Part shown: positions 28,727 to 38,521 of the stretch, piece after piece
Numbering within the stretch: the first letter of the stretch is position 1
Layout of the letters: each line of letters begins with the position of its first letter
Assembly (NCBI GenBank): GCA_022824965.1
Contig: JAJDYY010000008.1
Location: forward strand, 224,501 to 288,500
Reading direction: 5' to 3'
DNA: 64,000 nt
Source: Gammaproteobacteria bacterium
GTDB taxonomy: Bacteria > Pseudomonadota > Gammaproteobacteria > UBA4575
Position numbers and translations under genes: made by a program
The notes under the pieces: generated by a model
What the model saw: the letters and a program-made list of their open reading frames with translations, nothing else
The model's database searches: none
What the model was told of the DNA's origin: nothing

Positions 28727-29908
28727 TCAGTCTGCATCCGAAGCCTGCGCCGCGGTCTCCCCGTCCTTGTCCGCAGCCTTGGGTTCGTCAGCGGCCGTGT
28801 CGGCCTTGGACTCGGCTTTTGCTTCAGTCTTTGCTTCAGTCTTTGTTTCGGTTTTTGCCTTGGCCTTGGTTTCAGTCTTTGCTTTGGCTTTGGCCTTGGC
28901 TTTGGGCTTGGCCTTGGGCTTCGCTGCAGCCTTGGTTTCAGCCTTTTCAGCGGCCTTGGTCTTTTCTACGGCTTCTGCCTTCCCAGCAGTTTCGGCCTTT
29001 TCATCGACTTCAGCGCTCTTGGCTTCATCGGCCTTGTCCCCAGCCGCAGGTTTCGCGGCTTTCTTGGCGGGTTTGGCCTTGGCCGTGGCCTTCGGGGCCG
29101 TTTCCGCGCCGGCTTTTCTTTTCACCGTGATCTTCTGCTTCGGTTTTTCCGCAGCATCCGGCTCCGCCACCTTGCCCGAGGCATCCACCTCGACGAACTC
29201 GTCTTCGGCTCCGGTCATCACCTGTGTGCTTTCCTTGCCTTCCAGGATGGCGTCCGCCATATGCGATGAAAACAGCCGGATGGCCCGAATCGCATCGTCG
29301 TTTCCGGGAATCACGTAATCCACGCCGTCCGCCTTGTTGTTGCTGTCGACGATGGCCGCCACCGGGATGCCCAGCTTGTTGGCCTCGCTGACGGCAATGG
29401 CTTCGTAGCCGACGTCGATGACGAACAGGGCATCCGGCAGGCTCGACATGTTCTTGATTCCGCCCAGGCTGCGCTCCAGCTTGAACAGTTCGCGCCTGAG
29501 CAGCAGCAGTTCCTTCTTGCTGAGCCGCTCGACGCCCTCGCCGCTTGCCACCTGTTCGAGATCCTGCAAGCGCTGTATCGATTTGCTGACGGTATTGAAG
29601 TTGGTCAGCATGCCGCCCAGCCATCGGTGATTGACGTAGGGCATGCCGCAGCGTGTCGCCTCTTCCTGGATCGCATCCCGCGCCGAGCGCTTCGTGCCCA
29701 CGAACAGGATGGTGCCCTTGTTGGCCGCCATCTTGCTCAAAAAGGTCGCAGCATCGAGAAACATGGGCAATGTCTTCTCGAGATTGATGATGTGGATTTT
29801 GTTGCGCTCCCCGAAAATGTAAGGACTCATTTTCGGATTCCAGTAGCGCGTCTGATGCCCAAAGTGTACGCCAGCTTCCAGCATCTGGCGCATCGTGACA
29901 TTCGCCAT
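28727..29908 (-). CDS. rpsB: Ribosomal protein S2 with long Lys/Ala/Glu-rich C-terminal tail
   Basis: S2 is a late-assembling small-subunit protein that also controls its own operon. Residues 1 to about 243 form an ordinary S2 ([51 protein letters not shown]). After that comes a tail of about 150 residues made almost only of Lys, Ala, Glu, Thr, Asp and Pro, giving 393 residues against about 241 in E. coli. The tail is predicted disordered and ends acidic. I start at the ATG at 29908; the frame continues upstream to 29950 but that is the mRNA leader. Transcription appears to start from the promoter at 30021-30057. Confidence 0.96.
   Translation of the reverse strand: MANVTMRQMLEAGVHFGHQTRYWNPKMSPYIFGERNKIHIINLEKTLPMFLDAATFLSKMAANKGTILFVGTKRSARDAIQEEATRCGMPYVNHRWLGGMLTNFNTVSKSIQRLQDLEQVASGEGVERLSKKELLLLRRELFKLERSLGGIKNMSSLPDALFVIDVGYEAIAVSEANKLGIPVAAIVDSNNKADGVDYVIPGNDDAIRAIRLFSSHMADAILEGKESTQVMTGAEDEFVEVDASGKVAEPDAAEKPKQKITVKRKAGAETAPKATAKAKPAKKAAKPAAGDKADEAKSAEVDEKAETAGKAEAVEKTKAAEKAETKAAAKPKAKPKAKAKAKAKTETKAKAKTETKTEAKTEAKAESKADTAADEPKAADKDGETAAQASDAD
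28799..28936 (-). repeat. Low-complexity repeat coding for the S2 tail
   Basis: About 138 bases encode alternating Lys-Ala, Lys-Pro and Thr-Glu units (residues about 325-370 of S2, for example [19 protein letters not shown]). At DNA level it is an imperfect array of short units such as cttggcc, ctttggc and ttcagtc. Such tracts change length by slippage, so tail length may differ between strains. Confidence 0.8.
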
Positions 29909-29940
29909 GTTGTATAATGCTCCTATGGGTTGATCCTCCA

Positions 29941-29993
29941 CGTATCCCATGTGGAAACCCGGTCAGGGGCACCCACCCACATGTGACGATACG
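29941..29993 (-). promoter_or_regulatory. Stem-loop in the rpsB leader, candidate S2 autoregulatory site
   Basis: In the rpsB 5' leader, CGTATC (29941-29946) pairs with GATACG (29988-29993), and after a small internal loop CATGTGG (29948-29954) pairs with CCACATG (29977-29983), leaving a 22-base apical part that can fold further. E. coli S2 represses rpsB-tsf by binding a structured leader. The position fits such an element; the match to the known consensus was not tested. Confidence 0.5.
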
Positions 29994-30020
29994 TGTGTGA
30001 ATTTAGTGTTTGTGCAAAAA

Positions 30021-30057
30021 GCGCGCCCTTTATACCATGGCTGCCCACTTGGAACAA
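30021..30057 (-). promoter_or_regulatory. rpsB-tsf promoter with G+C-rich discriminator
   Basis: On the minus strand TTGTTC (30052-30057) and TATAAA (30029-30034) are separated by exactly 17 bases, followed by GGGCGCGC (30021-30028). A G+C-rich discriminator is typical of promoters repressed by ppGpp during the stringent response. The predicted start near 30022 leaves a leader of about 114 bases. Confidence 0.7.
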
Positions 30058-30103
30058 CGACCCGAACCCGCAACCTGACTGCCATTCAACCCGGATCTAC
30101 ACC

Positions 30104-30880
30104 ATGGGCGTATCGATAAAATCTGCTGAGGAAATCGAGAAAATGCGGGTGGCCGGCAAGCTGGCCTCCGAAGTGCTCGAGATGATCGGGCCGCATGTCG
30201 TGCCCGGGGTCAGCACGCAGGAACTGGACCGCATCTGCCATGAGCATATCGTCAACGTGCAGCAGGCGATTCCGGCACCGCTCAACTACCGGGGCTTTCC
30301 GAAATCCATCTGCACCTCGGTGAACCACCAGGTGTGTCACGGCATCCCGGGAGAACGTACGCTCAAGAGCGGCGACATCCTCAACATCGACATCACCGTG
30401 ATCAAGGACGGCTATCACGGCGACACCAGCAAGATGTTCATGCTGGGCAAACCCTCGGTACTGGCCCAGCGCCTGGTGGACATCACCTACGAGGCCCTGA
30501 AACTCGGCATCCGGAAGGTGCGCCCGGGAGCCCGGCTCGGGGACATCGGACACGCCATTCAAAGCTTCGCTGAAAGCCACCGCTTTTCCGTGGTGCGCGA
30601 ATACTGCGGGCACGGCATCGGGCGCGTGTTCCACGAAGACCCGCAGGTGCTGCATTACGGTAAGCCCAATACCGGACTGCGCCTGCAGCCCGGCATGACC
30701 TTCACGATCGAGCCCATGGTCAATGCCGGCAAGCGCAATGTGCGCCTGCTGCCAGACCGCTGGACGGTGGTCACCAAGGATCACAGCCTGTCCGCGCAAT
30801 GGGAGCACACGATCCTGGTCACCGAACAGGGGCATGAAGTGCTGACCCTGCGCAGCGATGAAGATCTGAACGGCACGTAA
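30104..30880 (+). CDS. map: Methionine aminopeptidase, type I
   Basis: Map removes the N-terminal methionine from new proteins. The 258-residue product starts MGVSIKSAEEIEKMRVAGK at the ATG at 30104; the open frame extends upstream to 29993 through the divergent promoter region and that part is not coding. Metal ligands are in NIDITVIKDGYHGDTSK (two Asp), EYCGHGIG (His), FTIEPMVN (Glu) and QWEHTILV (Glu). It is divergent from rpsB; TTGTGC and TATACC around 30010-30036 could serve as a weak overlapping promoter with a short 15-base spacer. Confidence 0.96.
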   Translation: MGVSIKSAEEIEKMRVAGKLASEVLEMIGPHVVPGVSTQELDRICHEHIVNVQQAIPAPLNYRGFPKSICTSVNHQVCHGIPGERTLKSGDILNIDITVIKDGYHGDTSKMFMLGKPSVLAQRLVDITYEALKLGIRKVRPGARLGDIGHAIQSFAESHRFSVVREYCGHGIGRVFHEDPQVLHYGKPNTGLRLQPGMTFTIEPMVNAGKRNVRLLPDRWTVVTKDHSLSAQWEHTILVTEQGHEVLTLRSDEDLNGT

Positions 30881-30911
30881 GGCCGCCCCGACATCCTGCC
30901 AGGCCAACCCC

Positions 30912-33569
30912 ATGCCCGACATCCGCCTCAACGAAGTGCTCCAGCGCAGGTCCCTGCCGGTGCAGTTTGCCGATATCCAGGCGCGCAAGCCGCTGGACAT
31001 CGCCCAGTACCGGGAATTCAGCCAGGCGGTCTGCGAGATGCAGCGCAGGGATTTCGATCCCCATGCGGACATCTACGAACTGATTGCCCTGAACACGCAC
31101 ATCGCCGACGAGCTGCTGCGAAACCTGTGGCGGCAATGCCGGGTATCGGACCGGGCAGCGGCCCTGGTGGCCATAGGCGGCTACGGGCGCCGCGAGCTGT
31201 TCCCGGGCTCGGACATCGATCTCATGGTGCTGCTGGACAAAAGCCGCGACGGGCAGACCGAACAGGACATCAAGGCATTCCTGACCCTGCTCTGGGATAT
31301 CCGGATTCCCGTCGCCCAGTCCGTGCGGACCCTGAAAGAGTGCACCAGCGAGGCACGCAAGGACGTCACCGTCATGACCAGCCTGATGGAGCACTACTAC
31401 CTGTGCGGAAACCGCCAGCTGTACGAGCGCTTTGCCGCGCTGATCGACAGCAACAAGGTCTGGCCCAGCAAGAAGTACTTCGAGGCCAAGACCGAAGAAC
31501 TGAATTCGCGCCACCACAAGTACGGCGACACGGCCAACCACCTCGAGCCCAACGTCAAGGAAAACCCCGGCAGCCTGCGCGACCTGCATACCCTTCGCTG
31601 GCTGACCAACCGCCACTTCAGGACCAACAGTTTCGAGGAACTGATGGACAAGGGTTTCCTGACCGGCAGCGAACTCTTTGCCCTGCAGGAAGCCTACATC
31701 ACCCTGGCCCGGGTCCGCTATGCGCTGCACCTGCATACGGGACGCGGAGAAGACCGCCTGCTGTTCGACTACCAGAGCGGCGTGGCCTCGCTGATGGGCT
31801 TTGAACATCCGCAGCGCAACCTCCAGGTCGAGGCCTTCATGCAGGTGTTCTACCGCACCACCAACCAGCTGTCGACGCTCGCCGAGATCATCGTCAAGCG
31901 CCTGCAGTCCGAAATCTTTCCTTCCCTGTTGAAGCGCCGGGCCAGGCCGATCGATGCGCACTTCCAGGTCCGCGGCAACCGCCTGGAAGCGCGCTCGGCA
32001 GAAATCTTCAGGCAGAGTCCCTCCGCCATCTTCCGGGTGTTCCGGCTGCTGCAGCAGCACGAGCAGCTGAGCGGGCCCAGCGACGGGCTCATCCAGCTGC
32101 TGCTCGACCACCTGGATTTGATCGATGACGATTTCCGGGGCGATGCCCGCAACCGCGAACTGTTCATCGAGATCCTCAATCACCCGAACACCAACCGCCG
32201 GGAGATCCGCCGCATGGCACAGCTCGGGGTGCTCGGCAGGTACTGGCCGAGCTTCGATGCGGTCACCGGAAGGATGCAGTTCGACCTGTACCATGTGTAT
32301 ACCGTCGAGGAACACACCCTGCGCGTGTTCGAGAATGCCTGCCAGTTCAGCGCCGCCGCATCCGGGGACGAACTGGATACCTACCACGACGTGTTCACGC
32401 AAACGCCCAAGGCCCTGACCCTGTATCTTGCCGCGCTCTTCCACGACATTGCCAAGGGCCGCAACGGCGACCACTCGGAGCTGGGTGCAGAAGATGCCCG
32501 CACGTTCTGCCTGGACCACAATCTCAGCGCCTTCGACGCCAACCTGGTCGGCTGGCTGGTTCAAAACCACCTGGTCATGTCCAAGACCGCACAGCACCGG
32601 GACTGCGGTGACCCGAGGGTGCTGAAGGAATTTGCGCAAAACGTCGGCAACCTCGTGCGCCTGCACTACCTGTACCTGCTGACCATCGCCGACATCCGCG
32701 GAACCAATCCCAAGCTCTGGGACAGCTGGCGCAGCACCCTGCTGGCCGATCTGTACCAGAACACCTCGAAATACCTGCGCCACGGACTGGATTCGCCGGT
32801 CGAACCCAAGGAACTCATCCAGGAGGTGAAGGCCTCCGCGCTTTCGCACCTCGAGCGCCAGGGCATCGACCGCGACCGCTGCCTGGCCTTCTGGCAGGAA
32901 CTCGAGGAGGACTATTTCCTGCGCCACTCGGACGACGAGGTCGCACGCCAGGCAAGCGCCATTGTCGGCCACCGGTCCGACGGCGAGGTCGTCGTGCGCA
33001 TCCACCAGTACAGCGCCCGCGGCGCCACGGAGATCTTCATCTACTGCAACGACCGCAACTACCTGTTCGCACACATCACCTCGGCCCTGTCCAAACTCGG
33101 CCTGACCGTCGTGCATGCGCGCATCATCACCTCCAGGAAAGGCCACGCCCTGGATACTTTCCTGGTGCTGGGCGAGGACGGCGGCCCGATCAGCGATCAG
33201 GACCAGTGCCGGCAGGTCGCGGCCAAGCTGTCCCTGGCCCTGAAAAATCCCGGGCGCATCTCGATGTCCTCCAGCCAGAAACTGCCGAGAACCATCCGCG
33301 AGCTGCAGGTGCCGGTCAGGACCCAGTTCGAGGACAGCCCGGGCCACGAATACACCACCATGGACCTGAAGGCCCCTGATTTTCCGGGCCTTTTGGCGAA
33401 CCTCGGCAGCGCCTTCGTGAACTGCAACATCTCCGTGCACAATGCCCAGATCTCGAAACTGGGCGAACGGGTGCACAATGTCTTCCAGATCAGCACCCTG
33501 GACAACCGCCCCCTGGATCAGGACCAGCAGCAGGGGCTGGACCAGGCCATCCGCCAGTGCCTGCAATGA
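30912..33569 (+). CDS. glnD: GlnD, bifunctional PII uridylyltransferase/uridylyl-removing enzyme
   Basis: GlnD senses glutamine and adds or removes UMP on the PII proteins, setting nitrogen control. The 885-residue product has the nucleotidyltransferase motif GGYGRRELFPGSDIDLMVL (residues 89-107), an HD hydrolase domain with FHDIAKG (His-Asp at about 510-511) and two C-terminal ACT domains (about 700-885) that bind glutamine. Its length matches the E. coli enzyme (890). It sits between map and the dap genes, a common gammaproteobacterial arrangement. Confidence 0.97.
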   Translation: MPDIRLNEVLQRRSLPVQFADIQARKPLDIAQYREFSQAVCEMQRRDFDPHADIYELIALNTHIADELLRNLWRQCRVSDRAAALVAIGGYGRRELFPGSDIDLMVLLDKSRDGQTEQDIKAFLTLLWDIRIPVAQSVRTLKECTSEARKDVTVMTSLMEHYYLCGNRQLYERFAALIDSNKVWPSKKYFEAKTEELNSRHHKYGDTANHLEPNVKENPGSLRDLHTLRWLTNRHFRTNSFEELMDKGFLTGSELFALQEAYITLARVRYALHLHTGRGEDRLLFDYQSGVASLMGFEHPQRNLQVEAFMQVFYRTTNQLSTLAEIIVKRLQSEIFPSLLKRRARPIDAHFQVRGNRLEARSAEIFRQSPSAIFRVFRLLQQHEQLSGPSDGLIQLLLDHLDLIDDDFRGDARNRELFIEILNHPNTNRREIRRMAQLGVLGRYWPSFDAVTGRMQFDLYHVYTVEEHTLRVFENACQFSAAASGDELDTYHDVFTQTPKALTLYLAALFHDIAKGRNGDHSELGAEDARTFCLDHNLSAFDANLVGWLVQNHLVMSKTAQHRDCGDPRVLKEFAQNVGNLVRLHYLYLLTIADIRGTNPKLWDSWRSTLLADLYQNTSKYLRHGLDSPVEPKELIQEVKASALSHLERQGIDRDRCLAFWQELEEDYFLRHSDDEVARQASAIVGHRSDGEVVVRIHQYSARGATEIFIYCNDRNYLFAHITSALSKLGLTVVHARIITSRKGHALDTFLVLGEDGGPISDQDQCRQVAAKLSLALKNPGRISMSSSQKLPRTIRELQVPVRTQFEDSPGHEYTTMDLKAPDFPGLLANLGSAFVNCNISVHNAQISKLGERVHNVFQISTLDNRPLDQDQQQGLDQAIRQCLQ

Positions 33570-33621
33570 TGAGTCATGCCCCGCACCGTGACCGCATGCC
33601 CTGCGGCACCGTCCCGAACCC

Positions 33622-34824
33622 ATGAACCCGTACCTGGAAAAGCTGCAGGCCTATCCGTTCGAGAAGCTCAAGCGGCTGATCGAGTCCCATCCCCATGAGG
33701 CTGGCCTTGAGCCGGTCTCCCTGGCGGTGGGGGAGCCTCGCCATGCGACCCCGGCGTACATCCTGGATGCCTACACCGAGACCCTGGCGCAACTCAACCG
33801 CTACCCGACCACCCGCGGCTTGCAAACCCTGCGAGCGGCCTTTGCCGACTGGCTGGTGCAGCGCTTTGCCCTGCCCAGTGAGGTCATCCGCGAGGACGCC
33901 AACGTACTGCCGGTCAACGGCACGCGCGAGGCCCTGTTTGCCTGCGCACAATGCATGGTCGATGCCACGGACCACCCGGCGGTGCTGATTCCCAACCCCT
34001 TCTACCAGATCTATGAAGGTGCGGCCCTGCTTGCAGGTGCCGAGCCGGTCTACTACGACGGCGAGGTGGTGGACGGGGACATCCCCGCGCTGTGGACGCT
34101 GGAGGATGCGCTCTGGAAGCGCGTGCAGCTGGTGTACCTGTGCACCCCCGGCAACCCGTCCGGACAGGTCGCCCCGCAGGCCACGCTGCAAAAGCTGGTG
34201 GAATACTCGAAACGCTACGATTTCGTGATCGCCTCCGATGAGTGTTACTCGGAGATCTATCCGCCGCAAAGTCCGCCGCCCATGGGCCTGCTGGCGGCGT
34301 GCCAGGGCGCCGGGGAGGACAGCCTGCACAATTGCCTCGCCTTCTACAGCCTGTCGAAACGCTCCAATGCCCCCGGCATGCGTTCGGGCTTCGTGGCCGG
34401 CGATGCCCGCCTGATCGAGAAGTTCCTGCAGTACCGCACCTACCATGGCTGCACCCTGTCGCTGCCGGCGCAGGCGGCAAGCATTGCGGCCTGGTCGGAC
34501 GAAGAACACGTGATCGAAAACCGCAGGCTGTACCAGGAAAAGTTCTCGGCGGTATGCGAGATCCTGAAAGATGCCCTGCCCTGCAAGCCTCCGCAGGCCG
34601 GCTTTTACCTGTGGCCGGAACTGCCCATGCCCGATGAGGATTTCACCCGGGCACTTTTTGCAAGCAAGAATGTTCTGACATTGCCGGGCAGTTACCTGGC
34701 GCGCACAGTGGCCGGGACCAACCCGGGCGAGCGGCGGGTGCGACTGGCGCTGGTTGCAACGAAAGAAGAATGTCTGCATGCTGCGACCCGGATTCGGGAT
34801 TTTTTGCAAGAGACCAGTGAGTAG
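33622..34824 (+). CDS. dapC: DapC, succinyldiaminopimelate transaminase
   Basis: DapC transfers an amino group to N-succinyl-2-amino-6-ketopimelate in lysine and peptidoglycan precursor synthesis. The 400-residue product is a class I/II aminotransferase: VGEPRHATP near the start, NPFYQIYEGAA, STPGNPSG-like CTPGNPSG, SDECYSEIY and the PLP-lysine segment SLSKRSNAPGMRSG. Assignment as DapC rather than another aminotransferase rests on the direct linkage to dapD (12 bases downstream) and dapE. The start is the ATG at 33622. Confidence 0.93.
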   Translation: MNPYLEKLQAYPFEKLKRLIESHPHEAGLEPVSLAVGEPRHATPAYILDAYTETLAQLNRYPTTRGLQTLRAAFADWLVQRFALPSEVIREDANVLPVNGTREALFACAQCMVDATDHPAVLIPNPFYQIYEGAALLAGAEPVYYDGEVVDGDIPALWTLEDALWKRVQLVYLCTPGNPSGQVAPQATLQKLVEYSKRYDFVIASDECYSEIYPPQSPPPMGLLAACQGAGEDSLHNCLAFYSLSKRSNAPGMRSGFVAGDARLIEKFLQYRTYHGCTLSLPAQAASIAAWSDEEHVIENRRLYQEKFSAVCEILKDALPCKPPQAGFYLWPELPMPDEDFTRALFASKNVLTLPGSYLARTVAGTNPGERRVRLALVATKEECLHAATRIRDFLQETSE

Positions 34825-34836
34825 AGGAAGAAGAAA

Positions 34837-35655
34837 ATGAGCCAGGACATCATCGAGCAGGCCTTCGAGCGCAGTGCGGAAATCACCCCGGCCTCGGTGG
34901 ATGACAAGACCCGGGAAGCGGTGGAACACACGCTCGCACGGCTGGACCGGGGCGAGTTGCGCGTGGCCGAGAAACAGGGCGATGACTGGGTGGTGCACGA
35001 GTGGATCAAAAAAGCGGTATTGCTGTCGTTTCGCATCCACGAAAACCGGGTGATCGATGCAGGGTTCACCAAGTACTACGACAAGGTCCCCGGCAAGTAC
35101 TCGCAGATGGACGAGGACGGCATGAGCCAGCAGGGTGCGCGAATCGTGCCGCCTGCGATGGCCCGCTACGGGGCGTATGTGGCCCCGGACGTAGTGCTCA
35201 TGCCAAGCTATGTCAACATCGGCGCCTACGTGGACTCGGGAACCATGGTGGACACCTGGGCGACCGTCGGCTCGTGCGCGCAAATCGGCAAGAACGTGCA
35301 CCTGTCCGGAGGGGTCGGGATCGGCGGGGTGCTCGAGCCCCTGCAGGCCGCACCCACGGTCATCGAGGACGATTGCTTCATCGGCGCGCGCTCCGAGGTC
35401 GTCGAAGGCGTGGTGGTCGAGAAAGGCTCCGTCATCTCGATGGGGGTCTACATCGGCAAGAGCACGCGCATCTACAACCGCGAGACGGGCGAGGTCAGTT
35501 ACGGGCGCATCCCGGCCGGCTCGGTGGTGGTCTCGGGAAACCTTCCCTCCAAGGACGGCAAGTACAGCCTGTACTGTGCCGTGATCGTCAAGCAGGTTGA
35601 TGAAAAGACCCGCAGCAAGGTGGGCATCAACGAGCTGTTGCGCGCCGTGAACTGA
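34837..35655 (+). CDS. dapD: DapD, tetrahydrodipicolinate N-succinyltransferase
   Basis: DapD succinylates tetrahydrodipicolinate, opening the succinylase branch of diaminopimelate synthesis. The 272-residue product (usual length about 274) has an N-terminal helical domain, then a hexapeptide beta-helix with [20 protein letters not shown] and [15 protein letters not shown] purine-rich ribosome site precedes the ATG at 34837. With dapC upstream and dapE downstream it completes the pathway segment. Confidence 0.97.
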   Translation: MSQDIIEQAFERSAEITPASVDDKTREAVEHTLARLDRGELRVAEKQGDDWVVHEWIKKAVLLSFRIHENRVIDAGFTKYYDKVPGKYSQMDEDGMSQQGARIVPPAMARYGAYVAPDVVLMPSYVNIGAYVDSGTMVDTWATVGSCAQIGKNVHLSGGVGIGGVLEPLQAAPTVIEDDCFIGARSEVVEGVVVEKGSVISMGVYIGKSTRIYNRETGEVSYGRIPAGSVVVSGNLPSKDGKYSLYCAVIVKQVDEKTRSKVGINELLRAVN

Positions 35656-35719
35656 GAGGTGCGCCCGGCATGGACCCTTCCACAGGTGATACCTAGCCGG
35701 GGCATGATTCCTGTACGCC

Positions 35720-36847
35720 ATGTCTGCAACCCTTGAACTTGCAAAAGAGCTGATTCGCCAGCCCTCGGTCACGCCGCTGGACTGCGGCTGTCAGTCCCTG
35801 ATCGGTGAGCGCCTCAGGGCCTGCGGCTTTCAGGCCGAGGTCATGAATTTCGGTGAGGTCAGCAATGTCTGGCTGCGCCGTGGCAGCCAGGCGCCCCTGC
35901 TGGTATTTGCCGGGCACACCGACGTCGTGCCGCCCGGTCCCGAGGCTCGCTGGAGTTCACCGCCGTTTGAGCCGGTCATTCGTGACGGCTGCCTGTTCGG
36001 GCGCGGGGCGGCTGACATGAAATCCAGCATTGCGGCCATGACCGTGGCCTGTGAAAACTTCATCCGCGCGCATCCGGATCATGCGGGCTCCATTGCGCTC
36101 TTGCTGACCAGTGACGAGGAAGGGCCGGCCGTGGACGGCACGGTGAAGGTCATCGAGTGCCTGCAGGCACGCGACGAGGTCATTGACTGGTGTCTCGTGG
36201 GGGAACCCAGCAGCCTGAACACCGCAGGCGACACCATGAAAATCGGGCGCCGCGGTTCCCTGTCGGCGACCCTGAAGGTGATGGGCATCCAGGGCCATGT
36301 CGCCTACCCGAAAATCGCCAGGAACCCCATTCACGAATGCGCACCGGCGCTGGCCGAACTGGTGGCCACCCGCTGGGATTCGGGCAATGAACATTTCCCG
36401 GCCACCTCCCTGCAGGTATCCAACATCCAAGCCGGCACGGGTGCTGCCAACGTGATCCCGGGAGAACTGGGCGTCGAATTCAACCTGCGGTTCTCAACGG
36501 AAACCACGGCAGACGAAATCCGCTCGCGGATCCGGGAAATCCTGGACCGCCATGCCCTGGATTACACGCTGGAGTGGCACCTCTCGGGCAACCCGTTCTA
36601 CTGCGAACCCGGGGAGCTGGTGGAAGCCTGCGTGCAGGCGATTGAGGACACGATCCAGGTTCGACCGGAACTGTCGACTAGCGGCGGCACCTCGGACGGG
36701 CGGTTCATTGCCCCGACCGGAGCGCAGGTGGCCGAGCTCGGACCCGTGAATGCCAGCATCCACAAGGCGGATGAGCACATCGGCCTTGACGAGCTGGAAC
36801 AGCTGACGACCATCTACGAACGGGTGCTGCAGAAGCTTCTAGTCTGA
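35720..36847 (+). CDS. dapE: DapE, succinyl-diaminopimelate desuccinylase
   Basis: DapE is a dizinc M20-family hydrolase that releases LL-diaminopimelate from its succinyl form. The 375-residue product has [15 protein letters not shown] (His ligand), [10 protein letters not shown] (bridging Asp), TSDEEGPA (catalytic Glu pair) and a lid domain in the middle. Its 3' end overlaps the convergent exonuclease gene by nine bases. Confidence 0.97.
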   Translation: MSATLELAKELIRQPSVTPLDCGCQSLIGERLRACGFQAEVMNFGEVSNVWLRRGSQAPLLVFAGHTDVVPPGPEARWSSPPFEPVIRDGCLFGRGAADMKSSIAAMTVACENFIRAHPDHAGSIALLLTSDEEGPAVDGTVKVIECLQARDEVIDWCLVGEPSSLNTAGDTMKIGRRGSLSATLKVMGIQGHVAYPKIARNPIHECAPALAELVATRWDSGNEHFPATSLQVSNIQAGTGAANVIPGELGVEFNLRFSTETTADEIRSRIREILDRHALDYTLEWHLSGNPFYCEPGELVEACVQAIEDTIQVRPELSTSGGTSDGRFIAPTGAQVAELGPVNASIHKADEHIGLDELEQLTTIYERVLQKLLV

Positions 36848-37612
36848 AGCCCAGTGCTTGAGAAAATCGTCGAAGTGGGGCTTTTTCGCCTCGGCCAGGG
36901 ACGTCCTGACCTGCTCGATCTTGTTCGCGTACATGCCCTCTGAAAGCTTGCCCCGCATCTTCTCGAAACACAGGTAGACCAGGTAGGTGTTCAGCGCATC
37001 CGTTTCACAGTAATTGCGGATCGCCTCGATTTCGCCGGCCAGCCAGGCTTCGCCCACCTGGCTGCCGTCCATTCCCGTCTTGCCGGGAAAGCCCAGCATG
37101 GTGGCAATGTGATCGAGTTTGGCAAACGCGCGCGGCTGGTAGCCGGCCAGCACGTCCATCAGGTCAGTATGGCGCCAGTGAAACCGGCTCAGGTAGTTGT
37201 TGTAGCGAAAGCTCGTGTCATCATCGCCCGTTTGCCAGTAGTGGTGGGCATCGATTCCGTGCAGCAGGGAACGGAACTGGATCACCGGCAGGTCGAACCC
37301 GCTGCCGTTCCAGGAGACCAGCGTCGGGTTGTATTTCTCCAGGCCGGCAAAAAAGCGCTCCAGCAGTTCCTTCTCGCCGGACTCGGGTGAGCCCAGGGAC
37401 CAGACCCGCAAGCTGTCGGAAGTGCTGAGCACCACCGAGATGGCGACGATGCGCTGCAGGTAGTGGGGCATGAACGTGTTGCCCGTCTGCTGGCTTCGCA
37501 GCTGCTCCATGGCGCGAACGACATCGGCATCCTCCAGCCCCTGCAGATCATGGATTTTCCGGCCGGACTCGACATCCGGCACGGATTCGACGTCAAAGAC
37601 AAAAACGTTCAT
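36839..37612 (-). CDS. Stand-alone PolB-like 3'-5' exonuclease
   Basis: The 257-residue protein has a DEDD-type 3'-5' exonuclease fold like the proofreading domain of family B polymerases but no polymerase. [10 protein letters not shown] at the N-terminus carries the first Asp/Glu pair, [12 protein letters not shown] the second motif, and [13 protein letters not shown] the last Asp near the C-terminus. This matches the family annotated as predicted PolB exonuclease-like 2. Its cellular role is not known to me. It is ten bases upstream of cysM's stop on the same strand and convergent with dapE. Confidence 0.88.
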   Translation of the reverse strand: MNVFVFDVESVPDVESGRKIHDLQGLEDADVVRAMEQLRSQQTGNTFMPHYLQRIVAISVVLSTSDSLRVWSLGSPESGEKELLERFFAGLEKYNPTLVSWNGSGFDLPVIQFRSLLHGIDAHHYWQTGDDDTSFRYNNYLSRFHWRHTDLMDVLAGYQPRAFAKLDHIATMLGFPGKTGMDGSQVGEAWLAGEIEAIRNYCETDALNTYLVYLCFEKMRGKLSEGMYANKIEQVRTSLAEAKKPHFDDFLKHWASD

Positions 37613-37621
37613 GGGTCCATC

Positions 37622-38521
37622 CTATGGTGCGTCCTCGGAAAAAAGCCCCGTCGACAGGTAGCGGTCCCCCCGGTCGCAGATGATGGTGACGATCACCGCA
37701 TCGCGTACCTCTTGTGACAGTCTCAGAGCGGCGGCGACCGCTCCCCCGGAAGAGACCCCGCAAAAGATCCCCTCCTCGCGGCCGAGCCTTCGCATCATGG
37801 CCTCGGCCTCGGACTGGGTCACCTCGATCATGCGGTCTACTGCGCTGGCATTGAATATCTTCGGAATGTAGGCCTCGGGCCATTTGCGGATGCCCGGAAT
37901 CTTGGAGCCCTCGGCAGGCTCGACCCCGACGATCTGGATCTCGGGCTTGACCTCCTTCAGGAATTTCGACACCCCCATGATCGTTCCGGTGGTCCCCATG
38001 GAACTGACGAAATGCGTAACCTGGCCTTCGGTGTCTGCAAACACTTCCGGGCCGGTGCTGCGGTAATGCGAAAGCGGGTTGTCCGGGTTGGCAAACTGGT
38101 CCAGTACCTTTCCCTCGCCCTGGGCCTGCATTTCCAGGGCCAGGTCGCGGGCCCGTTCCATGCCTTCCTCCACGGTCACCAGGATCAACTCGGCCCCGAA
38201 GGCCTGCATGGAGGCACGCCGCTCCAGGCTCATGTTCTCGGGCATGATCAGTTTCATCCGATAACCCTTCATGGCCGCCACCATGGCGAGCGCGATGCCG
38301 GTGTTGCCGCTGGTCGCCTCGATCAGGTGATCGCCGGGCTTGATTTCGCCGCGCCGCTCGGCCTCGACGATCATGCTGAGTGCCGGGCGGTCCTTGACCG
38401 AGCCCGCCGGGTTGTTGCCCTCGAGCTTGGCCAGGATGCGGTTGGAGGTCGACCCCGGCAGGCGCTGCAGTCGAACCAGCGGCGTGTTGCCGACAAAATT
38501 TTCAAGCGTGGGTGTATTCAT
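37622..38521 (-). CDS. cysM: CysM, cysteine synthase B
   Basis: CysM makes cysteine from O-acetylserine and sulfide or thiosulfate. The 299-residue product is a fold-type II PLP enzyme with the cofactor lysine in NPAGSVKDRPA, EATSGNTGIALAM for phosphate and carboxylate binding, and SSMGTTGTIMG for the PLP phosphate. Length and the neighbours acpS and pdxJ fit CysM better than CysK. Its start overlaps the acpS stop by four bases. Confidence 0.94.
   Translation of the reverse strand: MNTPTLENFVGNTPLVRLQRLPGSTSNRILAKLEGNNPAGSVKDRPALSMIVEAERRGEIKPGDHLIEATSGNTGIALAMVAAMKGYRMKLIMPENMSLERRASMQAFGAELILVTVEEGMERARDLALEMQAQGEGKVLDQFANPDNPLSHYRSTGPEVFADTEGQVTHFVSSMGTTGTIMGVSKFLKEVKPEIQIVGVEPAEGSKIPGIRKWPEAYIPKIFNASAVDRMIEVTQSEAEAMMRRLGREEGIFCGVSSGGAVAAALRLSQEVRDAVIVTIICDRGDRYLSTGLFSEDAP

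Noticed and set aside
28799..28936. Repeat array as a CRISPR or other non-coding repeat
   Set aside because: It is in frame with S2, has no regular spacers and codes for a Lys/Ala tail.
30819..33623. 934-residue open frame antisense to glnD
   Set aside because: Its codons are the shadow of high-G+C glnD; the glnD product has all expected domains and the antisense product matches nothing known.
33574..35772. 732-residue open frame antisense to dapC-dapD
   Set aside because: Shadow of two certain genes; it spans both and their junction with no recognisable motif.
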